From contig OY783198.1 in the NCBI GenBank assembly GCA_963678675.1, positions 14,430,311 through 14,494,310 on the forward strand: DNA of 64,000 nt, in the 5' to 3' direction. A model generated the notes under the pieces. The model was not told the DNA's origin, made no database searches, and saw nothing but the letters and a program-made list of their open reading frames with translations. Positions 9,201 to 19,009 of this stretch are shown here, in pieces. Made by a program: the position numbers and the translations under genes. How positions within the stretch are numbered: the stretch's first letter is position 1; each line of letters begins with the position of its first letter. Source of the DNA: Xiphydria camelus. Its lineage: Eukaryota; Arthropoda; Insecta; Hymenoptera; Xiphydriidae.

Positions 9201-12103
9201 GTGCGGTGCTGCGCGGGTCATACTGTATTAGTCTCGGGTTTGAATCCCAGCGCACCGTCTGACCTCTCCTCAGACGTCACGCGCTATTGCCACGTTTTCC
9301 CTTATTCGTTCAAAAATTCCGTTTTCTCGAAACCTTTTACTAAATTACGTAAAAACTACTAAGTGAAAGTGGTTTAAACTGTGCAGGATAGAAGTTTATA
9401 ACTACATGAAAAATAAAACGTTTTCTGTTTACCATTTCTTCCATTTTAAGAGCCAATATTATGACTATCAAATCATCGGTACATAAGGCTTCATGTTAAA
9501 TAGTGAGTTTTGAAACATGAATTTTTAAAAAACGGTTAAGTGAATTTATTTCAAAAGTTGACATTAGCGTTCTGATAAAGTGAAGATTATAAGAAAAAAA
9601 ATCTTAGTAATTGGTCCATTTTCATTTTACTGATGTTCCTTCTTAAGAGCCCGGGCACACAGAGGGCGGTCAGCGTTCAGCGTTCCGCGTTCTGCGTTCT
9701 TTGTAATGAATGGAGTTACAAGTAACAACACGCACTGCCAGTGGTCAGACCGCTGCGGTCAACGAGAACTCTTGCGTTCTGGCGTTCTAATTACAGAAAG
9801 ACAGAGAACGCGTGAACGCCATGTCGAAAACAGAAAAATTAACTAAATTAGTTCGCGAAAGACGTTCGTTATATGACATACGAAAATAAATAAGAAATCG
9901 TTCTTCATCGTCAAGCAATTCAGCAAAAAGAGTATGAAATTCTCCTTCGTCTTCTCGCTTGCTGTTTATTGGGTGCACCCAGTGTTTCCTTTTTCTTTTT
10001 CTCCTGGTCGCCTCCAGGCTCGACAAAAGCAATGCTTCTTCTTCGTCGGAAGATGAACTATCCGAGAGCATGTTTCACGCACAATATTTTGAACAAAACT
10101 GGAACGCTGGTTAAACCGCCGCCTGTGTGCCGTCGGAACGCAGAACTCTGAACGCAGAATGCTGAACGCAGAACGCGGAACGCCAGACCGCGCTTGTGTG
10201 CCCGGGCTCTAAGGTTTCTCGAGCGGTACAGGGGCTTTTTCCCTGCTAAAAATTAGTCCACTAAAGTACAGTAACACTCTAAAGTATGTTCTTCGTGCCA
10301 TGTGGCAACAATGTTTGACGTACAGTAGTATGTGTGTATCTGTGAGTTCAAAAATGGAGCCCAAAACATCTGGTCATGCATCTGTACGTCATGCAACGTT
10401 GCCACATTGACTTATCAAAGGTTAAATTTATAAAGAACAATTAATAAAAAAAATAGCGGGCTTCTTAATGAACGTGAAAATTGGTATGGATGATTTTAGT
10501 TCATTAAACTTGCTGTTCAAAAAATTTCAGAATTTTTTCACTATTTTTCTCAGAAATATCGCGGTTTGTTGGTTATAACCCATAAGAACACATGTCATTT
10601 TGTTATTCAAAAATCTTTGCAACGAGCTTCTTAAAAGACTTGAAAATATAACTGAATTTTTTTTTTACTTCAATCTACCGAATGCAATCATTTTCAAGCA
10701 TTTCTCACTATTTTTAGTATAACGCTCGAGAAACCTTAAGCCCTGTGGTTGGGTACTCCTACTGTATTGAAAAACGGGACACCGTTTGGTCCCGAGTGGG
10801 TGAAAAATGAGGTGATCTACTATACAAGAAAAATGTGGAAGACTTTTTAAAATCTATTCAAAACAAACTGGAAAAGGGGAAACTGGTTTCTCGGATAAAC
10901 GATTTTCCATATGAATCTATATTTCTCTTTCATATATGTATGTACAGTATGTCCCGTAGATAACGCAAGTATTTGAATTTCCCCCACATTTGACTTTGGT
11001 AGTGCTTGGAACGGTGCTGTAGTTAGAGTTGGCTTCAGAAGAGTGCGCTGCGTTCTTACGAGCCGTGTTTCCGAAACCTGTATGATTATTTCTCATCACT
11101 TCTACACATTATTTACCATTATTTACAAATTCAGTTAATTTCGAGGTTAGACGCTTCGATCTCCCGAATTGACAGTTCCCGGGAAATCAGACGTTTTACA
11201 CTTTTCGCTCTCAAAACACAGCTCGTAAGAACGCAGCGCACTCTTCTGAAGCCAACTCTAACTACAGCACCGTTCCAAGCACTACCAAAGTCAAATATCA
11301 GGGAAATTCAAATACTTGCGTTTTATCCATGGGACATACTGTATAGAGTCTAGGAACATGCAAGTTATAAAAATTAGTTTACACTAAATATATATAACAA
11401 GAAATTCAATTCGTGGATTAAACGTGTCATAAATATCAAAAGTCTCACCTTTGGACACCGGTGGTGGATTCTCAGGTATGGTAGGTTGTACGCCATCAAT
11501 ACAAAGCCAATGAGCTCGCAATACAACTTCCAACGGCAATTTTGGCCACGACTGGCTGCCGGATATGGACACGACCTCATTGAGATCGATTTCTTTCTCC
11601 TCCACAAAATGCAATTCACGGCCCCCACCCGAGGCAAATCGAAATGGAATGTGATCTTTGGCGAAGAAGCCGTATGTCGGCTCTATATTCTTAATCTTTA
11701 GGGCATGATCAATATCGTGCGTCGTCATCCGTTGTCGCTTACTGTGACGCATAAATTTTGCCGCATCCTGTAAAATAAGATATCAATAAAAGTAATATCA
11801 TTATATAAAAGCTGATAAAGGAAAGTATCGTGCTAGCAATTTTTGATTCAGGACTTCCTGTCAGTGAAATTCTGGGAAAGTAAAGGTGTGGAAATGATTC
11901 TTTGATAACTTAAGAAAAGGTTCGTAAACGCCAAATCCTTGTACTTGACGAACCTGAATAATTTCCTTAAGTCTGTAGCTGACGTCCTCTGAAAGATCTT
12001 TAGCTGCTTCATCCGGCAAATTACCTACGCCGATGCTCTCCGCGATGACTTTCATAGACTCTTGGGACAATGTAGTCCCATATACAGATTCGTTATCATT
12101 CAT
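4978..12103 (-). CDS. Taf6: TFIID subunit 6 (TAF6), six exons visible, 3' end missing
   Basis: TAF6 is a nuclear TFIID subunit; its histone fold pairs with TAF9 and its HEAT repeats form part of the TFIID core. Visible exons in minus-strand order: 12103-11954, 11767-11449, 6240-5837, 5748-5545, 5460-5278, 5197-4978. All have GT/AG junctions and compatible phases (0,1,0,0,0,1), giving about 493 codons without a stop. N-terminal histone-fold landmarks are [14 protein letters not shown] and [15 protein letters not shown]-domain landmarks are [37 protein letters not shown] and [12 protein letters not shown]. Start chosen at 12103 in a CCAACATGA context. Exon 6 ends in a phase-1 donor, so further exons are required. 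None was recognised between 1 and 4900, so the C-terminus probably lies left of the window. Confidence 0.93.
6360..6670 (-). repeat. inverted copy of the 7749-8390 repeat unit
   Basis: Contains CGCAACATCCCTTATTTTGC and CGCCATTAAATTCTACAC, the reverse complement of sequences in both units at 7749-8390. Confidence 0.7.
7030..7245. repeat. repeat with GCACGAGCGAAGCGAGTGC palindrome
   Basis: Near-identical to 34648-34850 (ATTTTCGTTATAAG...CGTGAAGCGCCG), and to an inverted copy at 34990-35150. Non-coding. Confidence 0.75.
7255..7509 (+). pseudogene. terminal exon of a PIN/CXC-family gene
   Basis: After an acceptor-like GTATACAG, an uninterrupted 84-codon exon reads [15 protein letters not shown] and then a Tesmin/TSO1-like CXC cysteine cluster ([20 protein letters not shown], then [13 protein letters not shown]). 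It ends at 7509. Layout and motifs (WGW, then S.GCKKGC) parallel the exon at 24789. No upstream exons are recognised, so this is a fragment of a repeated, transposon-like family stranded in the Taf6 intron. Confidence 0.65.
7749..8390. repeat. tandem duplication of a ~320-bp unit
   Basis: Unit 1 starts AACGTTATTTGCGGAAATTC and unit 2 starts AACGTTATTTGTGGAAATTC near 8069. Both contain GCAAAATAAGGGATGTTGCG and a CCATTAGGAACATAAT-like end. Non-coding. Confidence 0.8.
8591..9642. mobile_element. TTAA-flanked non-autonomous DNA element, copy 2
   Basis: A 1052-bp second copy of the element at 2217-3266, flanked by TTAA (8587-8590, 9643-9646). The terminal repeat on the right carries one change (GGAAG for GGAGG). 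The internal 85-codon ORF (9105-9362) and GGGTTTGAATCC motif are preserved. Confidence 0.85.
9647..10209. mobile_element. miniature PIF/Harbinger element, TAA target duplication
   Basis: Terminal inverted repeats GAGCCCGGGCACACA / complement, flanked by TAA on both sides (9644-9646, 10210-10212). The subterminal regions are rich in GCGTTC/GAACGC repeats. A 3-bp TWA duplication is diagnostic for PIF/Harbinger. The insertion landed in the TTAA at the right edge of the element at 8591-9642. Confidence 0.85.
9787..10071 (-). pseudogene. Harbinger transposase N-terminal exon remnant
   Basis: Reads [20 protein letters not shown], then [20 protein letters not shown] and [12 protein letters not shown]. 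This matches the start of HARBI1-like proteins (basic KRKxWVHP, then a DDERF...FRMS segment). The DDE nuclease domain is absent, so the element kept its 5' coding exon while losing the rest. Confidence 0.7.
10213..10735. mobile_element. second TTAA-flanked element, 523 bp
   Basis: Terminal inverted repeats GGTTTCTCGAGCG / CGCTCGAGAAACC. TTAA is at 10736-10739 on the right; the left TTAA is at 9643-9646, now separated by the Harbinger insertion. No coding capacity. Confidence 0.7.
10945..11341. mobile_element. 397-bp palindromic MITE with TA target
   Basis: Ends CAGTATGTCCC / GGGACATACTG flanked by TA. The inverted arms are ~128 bp (GTGCTTGGAACGGTGCTGTA in each). Tc1/mariner-type by target site. 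The partial minus-strand ORF here is a repeat artefact. Confidence 0.8.
11449..12103 (-). CDS. Taf6: Taf6 exons 1-2 (histone fold and linker)
   Basis: Exon 1 (12103-11954, 50 codons) ends ATTCAG before GTTCGT. Exon 2 (11767-11449, 319 nt) starts [12 protein letters not shown], as in the family, and ends in phase 1 at AAAG before GTGAGA. The intron between is 186 bp. Exon 2 includes the conserved [12 protein letters not shown] stretch and the [19 protein letters not shown] linker. Confidence 0.93.
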
Positions 12104-12254
12104 GTTGGCAACTATCTTGCATATAGCATCACGGAAAAAAGTTTTTGTCCCGTTTTGAGAAAGATATTAAGATTCCACGTTTAAGTGTTGCGCTAACGTG
12201 GAAAATGAAGGGAAATTGAACCATGTAAAGGTAAAGTATTAAAAAGAATCTTAA

Positions 12255-12337
12255 CCCTAGACCGGTATCGATATTCAATGACACGTTATAATCTGTACTG
12301 GGAATGCGTAAATTTTACGTACGATACCGGTCTAGGG
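12255..12337. mobile_element. piggyBac-type mini-MITE, copy 1
   Basis: An 83-bp palindrome starting CCCTAGACCGGTATCG and ending with its complement. TTAA flanks the left side; the right side is TCAA, one base off. The CCCTAGA start after TTAA is the canonical piggyBac terminus. A second copy with intact TTAA on both sides is at 56644-56728. It lies upstream of Taf6. Confidence 0.8.
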
Positions 12338-12746
12338 TCAAAATAAGAAATGTCTGTTTACAATATCTCTGTTAATAAGAACCGATTTCGCAGTTTAGAA
12401 TTAAAATTGAGATACAAATGAAATTAACTAGATTATATTAATTCATTTGAAATTACAATTTAAACAAAACGGAATATTTCGCAAATTCGCAGACTTAAAT
12501 AGATTATTGCTACAAACCAGTGACGAGTCCTAACCTCTTTTCAATTCGTGCGACCGCAGAATACATACATCTTGTACAATTTGCCACTTACACCGCAAAA
12601 CGTTACTCTATAATAAACATTATTTGGCGAAAATATATTAGGGATATAAAAAATGATAGTTTCCTTTCACTCTTATTTATTTAATTCGATATGAAAACTT
12701 TTATTTACTTACACAATTTTACACGGAAAGAAAAAGACAGACACTA

Positions 12747-12888
12747 AAGCGTCGGTTCTCAGAGCTTCAACGTGTCGCCAGCGACACCTTGGGTAACCAA
12801 TAAGGATAGAGCATTCATTGAGAGCGTTATCCTCATTGGTTACCCAAGGTGTCGCTGGCGACACGTTGAAGCTCTGAGAACGACGCTT
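12747..12888. repeat. palindromic element, ~142 bp
   Basis: Arms of ~62 bp: GGTTCTCAGAGCTTCAACGT and its complement near 12862-12880. The core includes TTGGGTAACCAAT. The loop is ~19 bp. Confidence 0.8.
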
Positions 12889-13165
12889 AAATGTTGATGC
12901 TAATGTTAGAAATTTGAATGAGTAATTAATATATAGAGTATCCCTATAATAGAAACATTTTGCAAAATTAACCAGAAGAAGAATCTGTGGCCCCGGGTGT
13001 ACACCCGGTTTCACGGATTCTGAACATAATGACTTTTCAAAATGTAATTTTAAAACGTAACAGCCAATAGACCTTTTCATTCTGGGCGGAAGTAACTAGC
13101 GCGCCTCATGTGTAACTAAAAAGCCTGGCGCAAAGGTTAAAAGTTTCGGACAGTTTTTAATCGCA

Positions 13166-14012
13166 ATGGTCTCCACGCAACCATTCGTAAACGTGGAATT
13201 ATCAGAGAAAGATGTTCCGGGAGCGATTTTAATGTACAATACAATTGAAGCATACAGTGTACTTCAATTAAAACGTTGGTTTCAATGTAGGAACCAAAAG
13301 ACTGAGGTAAAAAAGCAACATTTAATTGATAGGTTAGGAGACTAGGATGCACTTTTATAATCTCTTAAATTCATTTTCAAAATATTTATCTTATTGCAGA
13401 GTGAAAGTTTGTCTTGAAAGAAAAACGCCTATTGATTCGCATGTCGATCGTGGTAAATGGTTAGAGATAAAAGCTACAAATTTGAGGTCTAATGTCATAT
13501 CACAGTTGCAACAAGGACCAGACTATCCAAGCCATTGGAATACTTTCCCATCTTGTTCAATTCCACATGCATTCAACATTGGTTGTATGTACGAATATTT
13601 TATGAATATTCAGATGATCGATATCAGTAATCCCCAAAATGTTCATGTGAAGAAAATTGATTGTGGAACTTCCAAACCACTCGCGCGAGGAAAAATTGAT
13701 TTGCAGAGTAAACATGTTCAGGATATCATGGACTTAGTTACTGCTGATAAAAAGTTTTATTGTCTGAAAGCAAACATTCAAGCATCTTATAACAAAGATA
13801 TTAGGTATTCAGTGAAAGTCATGTTGGAGTACAAATCCACAAAAATTATTGATGGACAGTGTAATTGCAAAGCATCGTCTCTAGGTAGGTGCAGCCACGT
13901 AGCAGCATTATTATATGCCTTAAAATCTATTAGCAACTCTCTTTCGAATTCGTCCATTGCAGTTTTTTTTTATAGTTTGAGTCGTAGCATTCCGTCGTTC
14001 CATCCTTTTTAG
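13166..14012 (+). pseudogene. SAP-SWIM protein, truncated (YqaJ-partner N-terminus)
   Basis: Exon 1 (13166-13332) encodes a SAP-like helix pair (AILMYNTIEAYSVLQLKRWF, KKQHLID). It joins at GATAG|GTTAGG to exon 2 at 13400 (TTATTGCAG|AGTGAAAG), in phase. Exon 2 ends with a SWIM zinc finger, CNCKASSLGRCSHVAALLY (CxC...CxH). In invertebrate relatives this arrangement is normally followed by a YqaJ exonuclease domain. Here the homology stops just after the SWIM finger, and the last ~28 codons to 14012 are antisense to the THAP gene's last exon. Binding modules remain; no nuclease domain is present. Confidence 0.65.
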
Positions 14013-14718
14013 TGTTTGCACTCCACAATTCCTCTTGTTGGCCTTTATGAGACTCACTCCACAACCCTAAAAATTGAAAACAATAAAACAACATTTAATA
14101 TACTGTAAATTGTTGGCATAGATGTATGTATAATTGTAGAAGAGGTTACCTCTTCTTTCGTTCGTTGCGATTGATGCTCCAGTGTTCCAAAATCATCATT
14201 TGTGTCCTCCGTTTTTGCTGAAGTGGAGGTTGTGTATAATTTCACATCTTTCTGTTCTAAACAAGTACGTATTTTACGCTCTGGCTAAAACAATAAAACA
14301 TTATTTGTACCATTCTTAACTCTTATGATTCACTCCAAATGAGACCACTTACCTTTTTTGTCAATTTCTTGTACTTTAAAAGGGGAACAGGATCTGGATA
14401 TTCTTCACTGGGACCTTTTTCGCCAACAAAATGCAGAGAGCAAATATATGTGTATCTTTAGTAATACACTGTATAGATTTAAATCCTTCATCTGCACGTC
14501 CACATAACCTCACCCACTTGTCACTTTTTTCACATTTATTACATTTCATGATATGTTTTTTAATTGATTCCTTTACATATCCCTTGCGAAACTCAAGACA
14601 AGGTTTCGGGAACGAAATTAAGTGAAAACTTATATTTTTTTAACTTTTTAGAGCATGTGTCACTTTTACACAAACCGTAACAGCATCGTTTAGTAGCACC
14701 TTTACGTTGTTTCTCCAT
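13920..14718 (-). pseudogene. THAP-domain protein, truncated transposase N-terminus
   Basis: Exon 1 (14718-14353) holds a THAP-type C2CH domain: CCYGLCKSDTC, then after a frameshift near 14640, WVRLCGRADEGFKSIQC and HICSLHF. Exon 2 (14284-14150, 45 codons) and exon 3 (from 14066) follow, with clean GTAAGT/TTTTAG-type junctions. Exon 3 reads KANKRNCGVQTLKRMERRNA. No DDE domain follows. It converges on the SAP-SWIM ORF and overlaps it antisense. The homopolymer frameshift and the missing catalytic domain mark a pseudogene. Confidence 0.6.
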
Positions 14719-14934
14719 GCTAAAATGACTTTTACTTTCGAATATTCGATTTATTATTCATTATAAATTATTCAAATTCGCGTCATCAGCTTTGTAATTA
14801 CTTTAATAATTTAATTTAAAAATGTTCCCATCACTACACTTCCAAAAACTGTCCGAAAGTTAATTGGAAGCCGCCATTTTTACTTGCTCATGCGCACAAT
14901 TTTTTTTCCAGAATGAAAAGGTCTATTAGCAATT

Positions 14935-15054
14935 GAGGAGCACAGTTCCAAAACTCGTTTAGTCCATTCGCAGTTTGTCCTATAATTGCTAATAGTTTAG
15001 CGATTATAAGACAAACTGCGAATGGACTAAATGAGTTTTGGAACTGTGCTCCTC
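14935..15054. mobile_element. 120-bp palindromic element, AATT target duplication
   Basis: Arms GAGGAGCACAGTTCC...GGAACTGTGCTCCTC, flanked by AATT on both sides. The empty site TTAGCAATTAAATG is seen in the other palindrome arm (~18827). Ends in GAG...CTC with a 4-bp palindromic target, like 30068-33525. Confidence 0.8.
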
Positions 15055-15721
15055 AATTAAATGTCAAACTTTCATTAGCTAATGCGGCTTTTGCCCTGGC
15101 TAATGAAAGCATGATAATTAATTATTCATTGGTTAGTATATTGAAATATGACATTTTGAAAAGTCACTATGTTCAGAATCCGTGAACCCGGGTGTACATG
15201 GCAAGCCCAGTATCAGATTTACACGGTCATTTATGGAATCCGTTATTTCTCCCCTTTACAATCTGACTTAGTATTCCATGTATAGGGCTCTAGCGTACTT
15301 CCAAAAACGTAGCTTTTGTTTGTGTTACACATGTACATATAGAGAATGTACATCCAAGTTTCGCCAAGAAACTCAGCTTGGTGGCGCTGCTTGTATTTAC
15401 CTTTTGATAACGATTTTCCACGGAAAGAATTTATTTGAATGCTTTGAAATCTACATTCTCTTATAATTGTGGCCATGTTGATTAAATCTCATAGGTAAAA
15501 CACTTCAATTATTATCCAAAATAACGTGTAAACAGCGCTTATACCACGGGCATCTGCTTAATGCTTGGTGCGTGCCACAGATGGCATTCTATCTGTTTTG
15601 TGTAGTTACCCAATCGCCCTCTATAGCTGTATTTATTAAGCTGGCCACTGCGGGGATGGCTTACTCCGATCTGTCTGGCAATTAGCCTTCCATGAAGGAC
15701 GTGGGATTCTAAGTATAGTCT

Positions 15722-16245
15722 GTTAAGTAAGAGCGTGTACGGCGTTATTCATGAAGACATTATTCAACAATGTTTCTTTCGACATACATACGTTTGATAT
15801 GGTCCAAGGCAATGCACAATTTGGTTAATAATGAGTTCAATCACCACCATCGATTATTGCTTGGCATCTCCGAGGCATACTATCCATCAAATTTTCGGCG
15901 TATTTACGGGGAAGTGCCTTCCAAGTGTGTCGAATTTCTCGGGATAGCTTCTTCACAGTGAAGACACGTTTTCGTCCAAGCTTCTGCTTGTTTATGAAAA
16001 CGTGTTCACTGTGAAGTAGCTATCCTGAGAAATTCGACGCGCTTGGAAGGCACTTCCCCGCGAATACGTCGAAAAATGGGTGGATACTATGCCTCGGGGA
16101 TGCCAAGTGATTGTCGATGGTGGTGATTGGACTCATTATTAACATAATTGCGCATTGCCTTGGAACATGTCAAACGTATGTATGTGGAAAAAAACATTGT
16201 TGAATAATTTCTTTATGAATAATGCCATACACGCTCTTACTTAAC
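15722..16245. repeat. 524-bp palindrome (TTAAGTAAGAGCGTG family), copy 1
   Basis: The arms start TTAAGTAAGAGCGTGTACGG and end with the complement. The centre, near 15975, contains AAGCTTCTGCTTGTTTATG. Apparent 60-70-codon ORFs occur mirror-wise in both arms and in copies at 17975-18502 and 55720-55930. They carry no recognisable domain. Confidence 0.85.
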
Positions 16246-16251
16246 TGACTG

Positions 16252-17232
16252 CCCAGGTTGCACACTGACTTTAGAATAACGTCTCAGACGTCATTTTTTG
16301 GTCAGTATAGGGTTTCAGACGTCAATTGTCGTAATATTAACGTCACAGGGACGTCATATTTACGACGTACCTTGGACGTCAAAATTCAACGTCTTTTTGA
16401 CGGAACTTTTCCGTCATTTTTAATGACGAACGAGACTTAGAAAAATTTCGGTCTCCTGCATATAGGTATAGCGACTTGAAAATTTATTTGTGAATAAATG
16501 GACAAAAATTGTAATTTGTTCAATTATTAAATCAATAAATTATTTCATTTGGAGTCTCCAGAGTATGTTGAGCAAGTTATAAACTATACTGTTTATTAAA
16601 AAGCACAGATTATTAAAGTAAATGAAAGACAATCAATTAATGTAGGATGAATAAATATTCATATAATTATCTATTTATTTATTTATATTTATTTATTATT
16701 TATATCTTGCATAAACGCAAATTGATATTAATATCAATTTGCGTCTATGCAAGAATATTTATCAAAAGACAATCATAAATTTAGAAAAATGTTGAGAAAA
16801 GAATAATACAATTATAAAATCTTATTTATTCAAGCTCTTTCTTATTGACAGGAAAAGCAATATACATTTATTCATCAAACTTCATATGAACACCAATAGT
16901 AATAATATTCTTAACCACAAGAGCGCGCAGCAGATGAGGACTCGAGGACACCGACCGATCAACGAAGTTAAGCAGCAAAAAGTGCGGACACTAGTTGGAT
17001 GGGTGACCGCTCACGGTGAAAAGATATACGTCAGACCTAACCTTTTAGAACCGTTATTTTTTACGTCATCACAACGTCCGGTAGAACGTCATTATGACGT
17101 GATTTTTCTGACGTCGTGTGGATGTGCAATTAAGCCGTCTTTGCGACGTTAAAATGACGTCATATTTTTCGTCATCTGACGTCAGAACTGACCTTCAAAG
17201 AACGTCATTTCGACGTTGATGTGCTACCTGGG
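16252..17232. mobile_element. 981-bp element with ACGTC repeats and a 5S-like core
   Basis: Ends CCCAGGTTGCACA / TGTGCTACCTGGG. Against the empty site (CTGACTGTACGTTTGC, complement at ~17958) it adds a TG duplication. Both ends (16270-16430, 17050-17215) are dense in GACGTC, ACGTC and ACGTT motifs. The middle is AT-rich with a 5S rRNA-like block. Superfamily not recognised. Confidence 0.7.
16945..17017 (+). ncRNA. 5S rRNA-like sequence (pol III internal promoter)
   Basis: Matches 5S rRNA landmarks in order and spacing: CCGATCAACGAAGTTAAGCA (box A region) and TTGGATGGGTGACCG (box C region), ~30 bp apart. The 5' third and 3' end of 5S are missing, so this is a captured or SINE3-type fragment rather than a functional rRNA gene. 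Confidence 0.8.
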
Positions 17233-17234
17233 TG

Positions 17235-17970
17235 TACGTTTGCAACCCTTGTTCGCCAAACCGTATTACCTTTCTATTGTTTGTACCTGAGTTTTCATCC
17301 ATATTTTTGTTACACTACTAGTAGTATATAAAACAAAATAACAATAACCTTAGTCGAAAATTAAAAAGGTTAGGTTTGCTCTCTTCTAAAATTAATTACT
17401 GTCGTCACCACTAGAGTACAGTGTGTTCGGTGTTCCAACAGAAATCCCTGACTAGTCAAAGTCCGCACATGCGCACTACGTACAAATCACCAACTGTCAG
17501 GGATTAGTCACGGATTCTCTGCAGGAACAAACTTACTAATCCCAGGGGCCCCTTTCTCAAACTCACTCGCAAGAGAAACGTATACGTTTCTTAGCGAGTA
17601 GACCAATCAGGACCCCCACCACAACGGAATACTTGATCCTGATTGGTCTATTCGCTAAGATGCGTATACGTAACTTTTGCGAGTGACTCGAGAAAGGGGG
17701 CCCTGACAGTTGGTGATTTGTACGTAGTGCGCATGTGCGGACTTTGACTAGTCAGGGATTTCTGTTGGAACACCGAACGCACTGTACTCTAGTGGTGACG
17801 AGAGTAATTAATTTTAGAAGAGAGCAAACCTAACCTTTTTAATTTTCGACTAAGGTTATTGTTATTTTGTTTTATACACTACTAGTAGTGTAACAAAAAT
17901 ATGGATGAAAACTCAGATACAAACAATAGAAAAGTAATACGGTTTGGCGAACAAGGGTTGCAAACGTACA
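17235..17970. repeat. inner palindrome of the 12.9-19.0 kb structure
   Basis: GTTTGCAACCCTTGTTCGCC (17239) pairs with GGCGAACAAGGGTTGCAAAC (17946). The arms include AAAGTCCGCACATGCGCAC and its complement. The smaller core palindrome 17558-17703 sits at the centre. Confidence 0.85.
17558..17703. repeat. palindrome with GGATCAAGTATTCCG core, copy 2
   Basis: The right arm keeps ACAACGGAATACTTGATCC; the left half of the core is shortened. The outer arms, CACTCGCAAGAGAAACGTAT and its complement, differ from copy 1 and are shared with copies 3 and 4. Confidence 0.85.
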
Positions 17971-17974
17971 GTCA

Positions 17975-18502
17975 GTTAAGTAAGAGCGTGTACGGCGTTA
18001 TTCATGAAGACATTATTCAACAATGTGTTTCTTTCGACATACATACGTTTGATATGGTCCAAGGCAATGCACAATTTGGTTAACAATGAGTTCAATCACC
18101 ACCATCGATTATTGCTTGGCATCTCCGAGGCATACTATCCATCAAATGTTCGGCGTATTTACGGGGAAGTGCCTTCCAAATGTGTCGAATTTCTCGGGAT
18201 AGCTACTTCACAGTGAACACGTTTTCATAAACAAGCAGAAGCTTCGACGAAAACGTGTCTTCACTGTGAAGCAGCTATCCCGAGAAATTCGACACATTTG
18301 GAAGGCACTTCCCCGTAAATACGCCGAAAATTTGATGGATAGTATGCCTCGGAGATGCCAAGCAATAATCGATGGTGGTGATTGAACTCATTATTAACCA
18401 AATTGTGCATTGCCTTGGACCATATCAAACGTATGTATGTCGAAAGAAACACATTGTTGAATAATGTCTTCATGAATAACGCCGTACACGCTCTTACTTA
18501 AC
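17975..18502. repeat. 528-bp palindrome (TTAAGTAAGAGCGTG family), copy 2
   Basis: Same family as 15722-16245. The two copies face each other within the giant palindrome and agree closely along both arms. Confidence 0.85.
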
Positions 18503-18684
18503 AGACTATACTTAGAATCTCACGTCCTTCATGGAAGGCTAATTGCCGGACGGATCGGAGTAAGCCATCCCCGCAGTGGCCAGCTTAATAAATACAGCTA
18601 TACATGGAATACTAAGTCAGATTGTAAAGGGGAGAAATAACGGATTCCATAGATGACAGTGTAAATCTGATACCTGGCTTGCCA

Positions 18685-18903
18685 TGTACACCCGGGTTCA
18701 CGGATTCTGAACATAGTGACTTTTCAAAATGTCATATTTCAATATACTAACCAATGAATAATTAATTATCATGCTTTCATTAGCCAGGGCAAAAGCCGCA
18801 TTAGCTAATGAAAGTTTGACATTTAATTGCTAATTGGCTGTTACGTTTTAAAATTACATTTTGAAAAGTCATTATGTTCAGAATCCGTGAACCCGGGTGT
18901 ACA
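18685..18903. mobile_element. GGGTGTACA-family foldback MITE
   Basis: Uninterrupted counterpart of 12999-15203. Starts TGTACACCCGGGTTCACGG and ends with the complement. It supplies the empty sites for the insertions in the other arm. Confidence 0.85.
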
Positions 18904-19009
18904 TCCGGGGCCACAGATTCTTCTTCTGGTTAATTTTGCAAAATGTTTCTATTATAGGTACCCTATATATTAATTACTCATTCAAATTTCTAACATTAGC
19001 ATCAACATC

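Larger units (their letters stand above)
6241..11448 (-). other. Taf6: Taf6 intron 2 (5.2 kb) filled with transposons
   Basis: Bounded by AAAG|GTGAGA (11448) and ATTTATAG|AAGCAC (6241). It holds at least five DNA elements, a CXC-domain exon relic and tandem repeats, listed separately. The other visible Taf6 introns are under 200 bp, so the growth is insertional. Confidence 0.8.
13069..14924. mobile_element. ISL2EU-like element, internally deleted
   Basis: Ends AGACCTTTTCATTCTGG and its complement CCAGAATGAAAAGGTCT. Against the empty site in the opposite arm (AGCCAATTAGC at ~18833, reverse strand) the duplication is AT. It carries two convergent coding remnants, SAP-SWIM on plus and THAP on minus. 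From memory, an AT duplication plus a THAP transposase and a separate YqaJ-type nuclease protein describe ISL2EU. Here both genes have lost their catalytic C-terminal parts, as if the middle was deleted. The superfamily assignment is inference. Confidence 0.6.
12999..15203. mobile_element. GGGTGTACA-family foldback MITE, split by insertions
   Basis: Left part 12999-13068 (GTGTACACCCGGTTTCACGG) and right part 14925-15203 (ends GTGAACCCGGGTGTACAT) make one ~220-bp palindrome. It was split by the ISL2EU-like element and the 120-bp element. The core CCAATGAATAATTAATT and GCTTTCATTAGC are shared with the family. Confidence 0.75.
12890..19009. repeat. giant nested palindrome, ~6.1 kb
   Basis: The left edge (ATGTTGATGCTAATGTTAG) matches the complement at 18990-19009, and matching continues inward through 12890-13068, 15055-15722 and 17235-17560 against 18503-19009, 17975-18502 and 17690-17970. 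Insertions in one arm (13069-14924, 14935-15054, 16252-17232) are absent from the other, which acts as an empty-site control. The centre is near 17630. Confidence 0.8.

Noticed and set aside
2732..9362. 85-codon ORF conserved in both TTAA elements
   Set aside because: Conservation is no higher than the surrounding element and it overlaps a tRNA B-box-like motif; treated as non-coding.
15770..18473. Repeated 60-70-codon ORFs (MKTLFNN...) on both strands
   Set aside because: They occur mirror-wise in every arm of one palindrome family with no domain; repeat sequence, not genes.
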